This document shows, piece after piece, positions 9,328-15,680 of a DNA stretch of 64,000 nt. The stretch's first letter is position 1. Every line of letters starts with the position of its first letter. The translations under genes and the position numbers were made by a program. The notes beneath the pieces are model-generated. The model saw only the letters and a list, made by a program, of their open reading frames with translations, searched no databases and was not told the origin of the DNA. The DNA lies in the NCBI GenBank assembly GCA_018902795.1, contig JAHIQD010000010.1, positions 1-64,000 of the forward strand. Reading direction: 5' to 3'. The DNA comes from Bacteroidota bacterium. GTDB taxonomy: Bacteria; Bacteroidota; Bacteroidia; Flavobacteriales; Weeksellaceae.

Positions 9328-10125
9328 CTACTTATTTCGAAAATATTCATCAAATACTTCGAGTGTATTTATAGCTTTAGGATTATTTTGAGCATCCAGA
9401 AGTAAGGTCACCCAACGGTGAGCCACGCTGAACGGTATTTTTCTATGACTGCTTACCCACTCTATTAATTTCCTGTTATCAGGCTTCAGATCATCGATTT
9501 CGTCGGTCATTTTTTGGAGTTTGCGATATACCGTCTGGTTGCTTTTAGAATCGCCCACGATAATTTTTCCAATGGTTAATTTATCGATCCCTTTAAAATG
9601 ATAGGGTTTTAATTTTTCTATATCCAATCCCTCAACGTACATAATGGCGCGGTAAATTTCAGCGTATTCTTTAGAAGTAAACTCGCGCTGCCCATTATAT
9701 TTTTTAAAGTCAAAATACAAAAGCCAGTCATTAAAAGTTTCCTTGTCAATATCCAGGTCAGTAAAAAATTGAGAGCGCTGTATTATCTTTTGCCTGGGAA
9801 AGTTTCCAGATGTATATAACCGATCAAATATTTCCGCAAGTATTTTAATATTTTCAATATTGGAAAATTCTGGAAAAGTATCCATTGACTGTTCCAGTCG
9901 GGCAGGGAAATTAATCAGGAATTCTGGTATAGTTTCGCTTTTCTGAGAATTTAAAACCCAAAAAAAGAATTTTGCCACATCATCTGAGGTCTCCCTATCC
10001 TCTGCCATTTTCATGATCGTGGCAAGATCTTCCTCGGGCAAACATTCCATGAATGACTTAACAAAAGAAAACGCACTCTTTTTTTTAAAAATATCGATCG
10101 GATATTGAACGTGTATATTTTCCAT
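9328..10125 (-). CDS. Unrecognised 265-residue cytoplasmic protein
   Basis: I do not recognise this family. The frame is open up to 10236, but that 5' part overlaps a separate micro-ORF in another frame and a terminator hairpin at 10131-10156, so the ATG at 10125 (MENIHVQYPIDIF) is the likelier start. The protein is mainly helical, without signal peptide or membrane segment, rich in charged and aromatic residues, with tryptophans spaced through the C-terminal half. The last 60 residues (KIPFSVAHRWVTLLLD) look like a helical bundle. It lies upstream of the restriction operon in the same direction with a 300-bp gap, so it may be an accessory gene of the same block, though not of the same operon. 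Confidence 0.6.
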   Translation of the reverse strand: MENIHVQYPIDIFKKKSAFSFVKSFMECLPEEDLATIMKMAEDRETSDDVAKFFFWVLNSQKSETIPEFLINFPARLEQSMDTFPEFSNIENIKILAEIFDRLYTSGNFPRQKIIQRSQFFTDLDIDKETFNDWLLYFDFKKYNGQREFTSKEYAEIYRAIMYVEGLDIEKLKPYHFKGIDKLTIGKIIVGDSKSNQTVYRKLQKMTDEIDDLKPDNRKLIEWVSSHRKIPFSVAHRWVTLLLDAQNNPKAINTLEVFDEYFRNK

Positions 10126-10130
10126 ACTTA

Positions 10131-10156
10131 AAAAGCTACCCTTAAAGGTAGCTTTT
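10131..10156 (-). terminator. Terminator of the micro-ORF pair
   Basis: A perfect 10-bp stem AAAAGCTACC/GGTAGCTTTT with a 6-nt loop follows the stop of the 38-codon micro-ORF by a few bases and leads into T residues on the minus strand. It lies just before ATG 10125 of the next gene, which argues that the next gene is transcribed separately or by read-through. Confidence 0.75.
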
Positions 10157-10159
10157 TTT

Positions 10160-10276
10160 TCAGTCTCCCCGATATTCATCGTTATTGGGATTAAGCTGAT
10201 CGGCGTGATTGTCCATCGCATGTTGATATGCTTCACTGTTGGGGTTGCAGATGTCTGCTTCGTGATTTCTAGGCAT
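10160..10276 (-). CDS. 38-residue micro-ORF with a repeated NPN motif
   Basis: ATG at 10276 to TGA at 10160-10162 encodes 38 residues. The peptide is hydrophilic, rich in N, D, H and E, with one cysteine (C10) and an internal near-duplication, NPNSEAY (11-17) and NPNNDEY (29-35), separated by MDNHADQL. It overlaps the stop of the upstream micro-ORF (ATGCCTAG), implying translational coupling, and is followed at once by a terminator. Promoter, coupling and terminator make it a convincing small gene. I believe similar small NPN-type proteins occur in flavobacteria, but I cannot name a function. Confidence 0.6.
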   Translation of the reverse strand: MPRNHEADICNPNSEAYQHAMDNHADQLNPNNDEYRGD

Positions 10277-10367
10277 CGTAATTATAATTTAAAGGGTTAA
10301 TATTATTGTCTTCCTGTGGCGGATAAATGTAAAATTCATCCAGTTCATTTTCAGTGTTTTTTTTCAT
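10269..10367 (-). CDS. 32-residue micro-ORF, first gene of a two-gene micro-operon
   Basis: ATG at 10367 to TAG at 10269-10271 gives 32 residues, beginning MKKNTENELDEFYIYPP and ending in an NYNYDA tail. It is acidic and rich in N, E and Y, without a signal peptide. A TAAATTTG promoter motif lies 15 bp upstream, and its stop overlaps the start of the next micro-ORF by 8 bp. Function unknown. The operon-like layout is the main evidence that it is translated. Confidence 0.5.
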   Translation of the reverse strand: MKKNTENELDEFYIYPPQEDNNINPLNYNYDA

Positions 10368-10382
10368 GTCCTTATTTTTTGT

Positions 10383-10390
10383 CAAATTTA
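10383..10390 (-). promoter_or_regulatory. TAnnTTTG promoter of the micro-ORF pair
   Basis: TAAATTTG on the minus strand matches the Bacteroidota -7 consensus and sits 15 bp before the ATG at 10367. A T-rich stretch lies near the expected -33 position but without an exact TTTG. Confidence 0.5.
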
Positions 10391-10605
10391 TGACTGGGAA
10401 AACATTCGTGATGAGAAATAACCGACGTTAGCATTTTTTTAAGAATTTTTTATCTTATCCTTTTTTCAGCAACCAAACCTGCTCAACTTAAGACGACATC
10501 CCTCACAAACAGCACTTTTGCATAAGTGCAAAATCTGCATTCACATGCTAAAGAATTCTGCAACACTAAAAAGTTCAATATCTAAATACTCTATAAATAC
10601 TTTAA
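10391..10605. other. AT-rich intergenic region with no gene seen
   Basis: Stops are frequent in all frames and no hairpin of note was found. It marks the change from the AT-rich accessory block to the more GC-rich chromosomal genes that follow. Confidence 0.4.
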
Positions 10606-10770
10606 ACCCTAACCCTCCCCTCATTTCCAGACCTGATCGCGTATCTCACTGCACATCAGAATGAAAAACTGCCAGCGCTGGAAATCAACCAGGCCGGAAA
10701 GAAAACACGCTCCGGCCGGTTCAAACACATCAAAAAAATTTATGAGAACGTCAGAGTGCAGCCATCCAGC
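10606..10770 (+). pseudogene. Possible gene remnant without a start
   Basis: A visibly GC-richer stretch is open in the plus frame immediately after a TAA and reads like protein, with LIAYLTAHQNEKLPALEIN followed by a basic segment ending KKIYENVRVQPSS. There is no start codon or promoter, and the frame runs on into the antisense of the HIUase gene. It may be the tail of a gene cut by insertion of the neighbouring accessory DNA. The opposite strand is also open here, so coding is not proven. Confidence 0.25.
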
Positions 10771-10792
10771 ACCCCATTGTTCTCTATTTTAT

Positions 10793-11197
10793 CTAGTTCC
10801 CCCTGTACGTCGAATACCCGTAGGCTGAAAGGGTGATGGGAACATGGTAATGCTGGTGATCCCTGATCTGAAAAACAACTTCGATGAAAGGATAAAAGCT
10901 TTCGGTTTTGTTCTTTTTAAAATAATCGGCGGTAAAATAGGTCAGTTTATAAATTCCGGTGTTAGAGCTGCCGGGAAGGAAATCGGTGATTCTGCCGTTC
11001 TGATCTGTTATTTTTTCGTCTACCAAAGACCACTGTCCGCTGGCTTCGGTAAAGCGTTCGAGTCTGATGGTGACTCCACTCGCGGGAGCGCCTTTAGACA
11101 CATCAAGGATATGGCTTGAAAGCTGATAACCGGTTTTCTGACCAAATGCGAAGACTGAAAGCAGTGCAAAGACCGCTGCAAAGAGTATTTTTTTCAT
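10793..11197 (-). CDS. 5-hydroxyisourate hydrolase, exported transthyretin-like protein
   Basis: HIUase hydrolyses 5-hydroxyisourate to OHCU in urate breakdown. The 134 residues start with a signal peptide (1-19), so the enzyme is periplasmic. Family motifs are LSSHILDVSKG (H29), IRLER (R45) and HYHVPITLS near the end. The C-terminal tetrapeptide is YRGN (131-134) where the family signature is YRGS, a conservative but notable change next to the active site. It lies 15 bp after a haem-binding-like protein gene and is co-transcribed with it. No urate oxidase or OHCU decarboxylase gene is nearby, so a urate pathway role is not confirmed by context. Confidence 0.85.
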   Translation of the reverse strand: MKKILFAAVFALLSVFAFGQKTGYQLSSHILDVSKGAPASGVTIRLERFTEASGQWSLVDEKITDQNGRITDFLPGSSNTGIYKLTYFTADYFKKNKTESFYPFIEVVFQIRDHQHYHVPITLSAYGYSTYRGN

Positions 11198-11212
11198 TTT
11201 TATCTGTTTATA

Positions 11213-11734
11213 CTATTTTACTGTATGAATTCCCAAATCAGGAACAGACGCCGCTTTTGCGATGAGATCGTCATTTTCCGCACTTCCGCCGCCGGCAATG
11301 CCAATACTGCCAATCACATTACCTTTGTACCACACCGGCGTTCCACCGCTTAAAAGAAGAAGTTCCGGGAGGGTGTTCAGATTTTGGGTATCTGGATTAG
11401 CGGCTGCATTTCTCATCAGTAACAGCGTCGGGGTTTTGGTAGAAAGTGCGGTGTATGCCTTCCTTCTTGCAGCTTCGGTATTGTGAGGACCTACTCCATC
11501 ACCGCGCATCAGGAGGATGATTTCTCCGGAAGCGTCCAGAACAGCAACCGTAACTTTTTTTTCCAGCGCATCCGCTTTTTTGATACTTCTTGTTGCCAAT
11601 TCCATGGCGGCGTCCAAAGTCAGGTTATCCACCGATTTTACAAATTGAGTATGGGGCGGCATTTTGGGGTCCACTCTGTTCTGTGCAAACCCCAATGCCG
11701 AAATAAAAACGATTCCTAATGCGAATATTTTCAT
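11213..11734 (-). CDS. Exported GlcG/HbpS-family haem-binding-like protein
   Basis: A 173-residue protein of the DUF336 family (GlcG/HbpS), with an N-terminal signal peptide (about 1-17) and typical elements: LTLDAAMELATRSIKKA, VAVLDASGEIILLMRGDG, a RRKAYTAL helix, and the glycine-rich GSIGIAGG end. Members bind haem or act in small-molecule handling outside the cytoplasm; the substrate here is unknown. First gene of a two-gene unit with the HIUase, preceded by a TACCTTTG promoter motif at 11748-11755. Other bacteria also pair this family with oxidoreductases or urate enzymes. Confidence 0.85.
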   Translation of the reverse strand: MKIFALGIVFISALGFAQNRVDPKMPPHTQFVKSVDNLTLDAAMELATRSIKKADALEKKVTVAVLDASGEIILLMRGDGVGPHNTEAARRKAYTALSTKTPTLLLMRNAAANPDTQNLNTLPELLLLSGGTPVWYKGNVIGSIGIAGGGSAENDDLIAKAASVPDLGIHTVK

Positions 11735-11747
11735 AAAATGGTTTTGA

Positions 11748-11755
11748 CAAAGGTA
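11748..11755 (-). promoter_or_regulatory. TAnnTTTG promoter of the HbpS-like/HIUase unit
   Basis: TACCTTTG on the minus strand, 13 bp before the ATG at 11734, matches the Bacteroidota -7 consensus exactly. Confidence 0.55.
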
Positions 11756-11770
11756 GCGGCTGTAAAAATA

Positions 11771-11798
11771 AAAAACGTTGCTCTAAGTCAACGTTTTT
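11771..11798 (-). terminator. Terminator after the Crp/Fnr gene
   Basis: A perfect 10-bp stem AAAAACGTTG/CAACGTTTTT with an 8-nt loop lies directly after the stop of the regulator gene and runs into T residues on the minus strand. Confidence 0.75.
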
Positions 11799-12368
11799 TT
11801 ACAGCTGAGCTTTTACCCTGCTCAAAGTAGAGGGTGAAATGCCAAGGTAAGTCGCGGCCATTTTATTGGAAAGCCTGCGCAGCAGCTGGGGCTGATGTTG
11901 CATCATCCATTTTACCTTTTCAAGGGCTGTGAAACTCTGAAAACCGTAAATTCTTTTTTGGGCAGTGATGAATCCAAGTTCAAGAATTTCGGTATAAATT
12001 TTCGCAAACTGAGGCACCGTATCCACCAGGAGATAGAAGTCTTCTCTGGTAATGCACAGGAGTTCGGAAGGTTCAATGGCCTGTAAATATTCTTCGGCCG
12101 GCAGCTGATCAATAAAACTGGGTAAAGCGGTAACGAAATTTCCTTCAAAAGCAAAATATCTGGACCTTTCATTCCCCTCTTTATCTGTAGTAAAAAGGCG
12201 CATGGCTCCTTTGGTGATGAAATAATAATGTCTGCAGACCTGGTGATAATCCAGCAGCATCTGTTTCCGCTCCGCCTTTACGAAGGTAAAGCAGGAGGAG
12301 ATTTTCTGCAGCGTCTGTTCATCTGCCAATGAACGGGTGAGGATAAACTGTTCCAGCGTTGTCAACAT
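11799..12368 (-). CDS. Crp/Fnr-family transcriptional regulator
   Basis: A 189-residue regulator with a cyclic-nucleotide-binding-type beta barrel (about 20-115, including YYFITKGAMRLF and RYFAFEGNFVTALPSF) and a C-terminal winged helix ending MAATYLGISPSTLSRVKAQL (170-189). It lacks the cysteine cluster of Fnr, and many Bacteroidota members of this type bind no known ligand. It lies upstream of the HbpS-like/HIUase unit in the same direction but is separated by its own terminator and their promoter; it may regulate them. Divergent gene: the VWA protein. Confidence 0.85.
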   Translation of the reverse strand: MLTTLEQFILTRSLADEQTLQKISSCFTFVKAERKQMLLDYHQVCRHYYFITKGAMRLFTTDKEGNERSRYFAFEGNFVTALPSFIDQLPAEEYLQAIEPSELLCITREDFYLLVDTVPQFAKIYTEILELGFITAQKRIYGFQSFTALEKVKWMMQHQPQLLRRLSNKMAATYLGISPSTLSRVKAQL

Positions 12369-12540
12369 TGTTTTTTACTAAAAATTAAAATTGCCTGATC
12401 TCAAATATAAAGAAAATACCTCATCACGAAAACCGTCCATATCTGTTTCCGCCTCCGGTCCGCTGATCGAACACGGCCCGCAGCATCCGTAAAATTTTAA
12501 AATCGCTGTCATTACCATAATCTATTTCCTTTCATTCATA

Positions 12541-13722
12541 ATGGAACAATATTTCCATAACTTGCTCCGTAAACAGACCATTATGAACACCGACCTGAAT
12601 TTCAGAAAAGGCTTTACGTTCACCAAACACAGTCCTGAGGAGATCTCCCATTTCGACCGGGTTTTTGAGGTATTCAAAGATCTGCTCACCCATACGTCGG
12701 GTGATATTGAAGAGGCTTTTGAATGGCTCGAAATGCTCGATAAAGAATACGATATTTTCACCGACGAATATACGCTGGCAGATTTTGAAGAAGATCTGAA
12801 AAAACGCGGCTACATCAAGGAAGAAAAGAATCCTGAAGACGGCAATACCGGTACGGGAAAAGGCAAAAACATCCTCACCCCCAAACTTGAAAAAGCCCTT
12901 CGCGAGTTTGCCCTCGATCAGATTTTCGGAAAACTGAAAAAAACCGGCATCGGAAGCCACCGCACCTCAAAAGTGGGCATCGGTGACGAACGCGACGGTG
13001 AAAACCGCGCCTTCCAGTACGGTGACGACCTTTCGGCGGTTAATATGACGGAAAGCCTCAAGAACGCCCAGATCAATAACGGAATTTCTGATCTCCGAAT
13101 GACCGAAGATGACCTTATCGTAGAGGAAACCCGCCACAAGGCACAGATGAGCACGGTGCTGATGATCGACATCAGCCATTCCATGATTCTTTATGGTGAA
13201 GACCGCATCACGCCCGCGAAAAAAGTCGCCATGGCGCTGGTGGAACTCATTAAACGCAAATATCCGAAAGATTCGATCGACATTATTGTTTTCGGCAACG
13301 AAGCCTGGCCCATCAAAATCAAAGACCTTCCGTATCTGCAGGTCGGTCCTTATCATACGAACACGGTTGCCGGTCTGGAACTGGCCATGGATATTCTGCG
13401 CAGAAAACGGAATACGAACAAGCAGATTTTTATGATCACCGACGGGAAACCCAGTTGCATCAAGCTGCCCACCGGAGAACTCTACACCAACAGTTTCGGC
13501 CTTGATGAAATGATCGTTTCCCAATGTCTCACCAAAGCGGCGCAGGCGAGAAGGCTCAAAATTCCCATCACTACTTTTATGATCGCACAGGATCCTTATT
13601 TAAGAAAATTTGTAGAGGCTTTTACGGCACAGAATCAGGGGAAAGCTTTTCTGACCGGACTTTCCAATCTGGGAGAAATGATTTTTGAGGATTATGAAAG
13701 GAACAGGATCAGGAGGATATAG
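12541..13722 (+). CDS. VWA-domain protein, partner of a MoxR-type ATPase
   Basis: A 393-residue protein whose C-terminal half is a von Willebrand factor A domain with the metal-ion adhesion motif DISHS (210-214), a conserved threonine near NTVAGL and an IFMITDGKP strand. The N-terminal half is charged, with GNTGTGKGKN at 101-110. It is followed after 113 bp by an AAA ATPase; VWA plus MoxR/ChlI-type ATPase pairs act as metal-dependent chaperones or assembly factors. An alternative start is ATG 12583 (MNTDLNFRKG). No signal peptide, so the protein is cytoplasmic. The client complex is unknown. Confidence 0.82.
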   Translation: MEQYFHNLLRKQTIMNTDLNFRKGFTFTKHSPEEISHFDRVFEVFKDLLTHTSGDIEEAFEWLEMLDKEYDIFTDEYTLADFEEDLKKRGYIKEEKNPEDGNTGTGKGKNILTPKLEKALREFALDQIFGKLKKTGIGSHRTSKVGIGDERDGENRAFQYGDDLSAVNMTESLKNAQINNGISDLRMTEDDLIVEETRHKAQMSTVLMIDISHSMILYGEDRITPAKKVAMALVELIKRKYPKDSIDIIVFGNEAWPIKIKDLPYLQVGPYHTNTVAGLELAMDILRRKRNTNKQIFMITDGKPSCIKLPTGELYTNSFGLDEMIVSQCLTKAAQARRLKIPITTFMIAQDPYLRKFVEAFTAQNQGKAFLTGLSNLGEMIFEDYERNRIRRI

Positions 13723-13744
13723 AGGGATGCTGGGTGTTTGGTGA

Positions 13745-13779
13745 TGGATGTAGGATGTGGGATGTGGGATGTAAGAGGA
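13745..13779 (+). repeat. Short tandem GGATGTR repeats between the VWA and AAA genes
   Basis: Three to four head-to-tail copies of a 7-bp unit (GGATGTA, GGATGTG, GGATGTG, GGATGTA) lie in the 113-bp gap between the two genes. They are non-coding and could vary in number between strains. Confidence 0.6.
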
Positions 13780-13835
13780 TGAACAATTGACAGATTCCGT
13801 GTTAAAAATTTAGATTAAAAAGCACTATTTAGAAT

Positions 13836-15290
13836 ATGAAAAACGATATTACATTTAAAGAATTAAAGGATTCCGGTTACAGTCATCAAACGATTAATCA
13901 GGAAATTCAGGCGAACCTTATTGCAAAGATCAAGGCTAAAGAACCTGTATTTGAAGGCCTGTGGGGATATGAAGACACGGTGGTTCCGCAACTGAAGAAA
14001 GCGATCCTGGCCGGACATCACATCAACCTTCTCGGCTTGCGTGGACAGGCAAAGACCAGGATTGCGAGAAGCATGGTGAGTCTGCTTGATGAATATATGC
14101 CGATCGTCAAAGGTTCTGAAATTAATGACAGTCCGTTTCAGCCCATCTCCAAATATGCGCGTGACCTTATTGCAGAACTGGGCGACGAAACCCCTATTTC
14201 GTGGGTTCACCGCTCGCACCGTTTCTTTGAGAAACTGGCTACACCGGACGTGAATGTCGCCGATTTAATCGGTGATATCGACCCCATCAAGGCCGCCACG
14301 CTGAAACTGCCCTACTCCGATGAGCGCGTGCTGCATTACGGAATGATTCCACGCGCGAACCGCTGTATTTTTGTCCTGAATGAACTTCCTGATCTGCAGG
14401 CAAGGATTCAGGTTTCGCTTTTTAATATTCTGCAGGAAGGTGATGTACAGATCCGTGGTTTTCAGCTCAGGATGCCGCTGGATATTCAGTTTATTTTTAC
14501 GGCTAATCCGGAAGATTATACGAACCGGGGAAGCATCGTGACTCCGCTGAAAGACCGTATCGGTTCCCAGATCTTCACCCATTATCCGAAAACCATCGCT
14601 TTGGCAAGACAGATCACCGACCAGGAAGCTCAGGTCTCTGCTGAAGATAAAGCACAGATTACGGTTCCTGATTTGGCGAAAAACCTGTTGGAGGAAGTGG
14701 CCTTCGCGGCTAGGGAAAGTGAATTTGTGGATGCGAAAAGCGGCGTCAGTGCAAGACTCACGATCTCTGCGATGGAAAATCTGATGGCGGCAGCCAAACT
14801 GCGGCTGATAGAATCCGGAGCCGAAAAAACCACGCTCAGACTCCTGGACTTCATGTCGATTGTTCCGTCGATTACCGGAAAGATTGAACTGGTATACGAA
14901 GGCGAGCAGGAAGGCGCAGACCATGTGGCGAAACTCCTCATTGATCAGGCGGTGATGAATCAGTTTGAACAGCTTTTCCCGCGCATCCCGAAGCTCGAAA
15001 AAGAAGGCATCAAAACTCCGTATACCGATCTGATCCAGTGGTTCAACAACAATACCGCGGAGCTGAATTACACGGACACCGATGCAGAATTTTACAGCAG
15101 ACTCGAAAGCATCGCACCGCTCTCCGAATTTATTAATGAATGCGGAGATCAGCTGAGCCCCGAGGACCGGAACTTCAGCAAAGAACTTGTTTTATGGGCC
15201 TTAACCATCAGTAAAAAACTCGATAAGCTCGAAAATAAAAACACTTTTACTTTTGATTCGGCGGGGATCGGGAAGTATTACGGGAGATAA
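13836..15290 (+). CDS. MoxR/Mg-chelatase-like AAA+ ATPase
   Basis: A 484-residue AAA+ protein of the ChlI/MoxR kind. Walker A is the variant GLRGQAKT (67-74), Walker B CIFVLNELPD (177-186), sensor 1 FTANPEDY and an arginine-finger region PLKDRIGSQI. The helical insert QVSLFNILQEGDVQIRG is typical of the helix-2-insert clade that contains MoxR and magnesium chelatase. The C-terminal 150 residues are helical. With the upstream VWA protein it likely forms an ATP-driven assembly or disassembly machine; the target is not shown by context. The Walker B acidic pair reads NE rather than DE, as in several chelatase-like relatives. Confidence 0.85.
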   Translation: MKNDITFKELKDSGYSHQTINQEIQANLIAKIKAKEPVFEGLWGYEDTVVPQLKKAILAGHHINLLGLRGQAKTRIARSMVSLLDEYMPIVKGSEINDSPFQPISKYARDLIAELGDETPISWVHRSHRFFEKLATPDVNVADLIGDIDPIKAATLKLPYSDERVLHYGMIPRANRCIFVLNELPDLQARIQVSLFNILQEGDVQIRGFQLRMPLDIQFIFTANPEDYTNRGSIVTPLKDRIGSQIFTHYPKTIALARQITDQEAQVSAEDKAQITVPDLAKNLLEEVAFAARESEFVDAKSGVSARLTISAMENLMAAAKLRLIESGAEKTTLRLLDFMSIVPSITGKIELVYEGEQEGADHVAKLLIDQAVMNQFEQLFPRIPKLEKEGIKTPYTDLIQWFNNNTAELNYTDTDAEFYSRLESIAPLSEFINECGDQLSPEDRNFSKELVLWALTISKKLDKLENKNTFTFDSAGIGKYYGR

Positions 15291-15317
15291 TTTTAAAGGA
15301 GATTTCATCCTGCCATC

Positions 15318-15354
15318 AAACCTCATTTAACATCAGTTTAAATGAGGTTTTTTG
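15318..15354 (+). terminator. Terminator of the VWA/AAA unit
   Basis: A 13-bp stem AAACCTCATTTAA/TTAAATGAGGTTT with a 7-nt loop and a T-run lies 28 bp after the ATPase stop codon. Confidence 0.85.
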
Positions 15355-15630
15355 TAAATAATTTTCAATAAAGTCCCTTTCCAGCAAAAGGAGTATTCAT
15401 TTTTGTCATGATCATTCGATTCCCAGTGAACGCAGTGATAAAGACCATTAATGATGATACGTATGATTCTCCACCGGGACATACAACGCCTCTAATAATA
15501 ATTAATAAATTCATAAAAATAAATGGATAAAATTTAATAAAAATTATTAATATTATCTGAATCAATAAAAATAAAATATTAAAATACAGTTATTTTTATT
15601 AAAAAAGTATTGATATTTCGAAAAAGCGTG
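15355..15630. other. AT-rich leader region before the ice-binding protein gene
   Basis: No convincing gene is seen. The last 100 bases are almost pure A/T, which fits an UP-element-like promoter region for the next gene. Confidence 0.4.
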
Positions 15631-15638
15631 TACCTTTG
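15631..15638 (+). promoter_or_regulatory. TAnnTTTG promoter of the ice-binding-like protein gene
   Basis: TACCTTTG matches the -7 consensus and lies 43 bp before ATG 15681. A longer open frame would begin at TTG 15636, inside this promoter, so the downstream ATG is the true start. Confidence 0.65.
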
Positions 15639-15680
15639 ACGAACTGTTGTACTTCTACTCAGTTTAATCCAATTTACAGA

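Noticed and set aside
14265..14924. 219-residue minus-strand ORF
   Set aside because: Antisense shadow of the MoxR-type ATPase gene.
15365..15565. 66-residue minus-strand ORF after the MoxR-like gene
   Set aside because: AT-rich, very hydrophobic, no promoter or start context; it looks like a chance frame.
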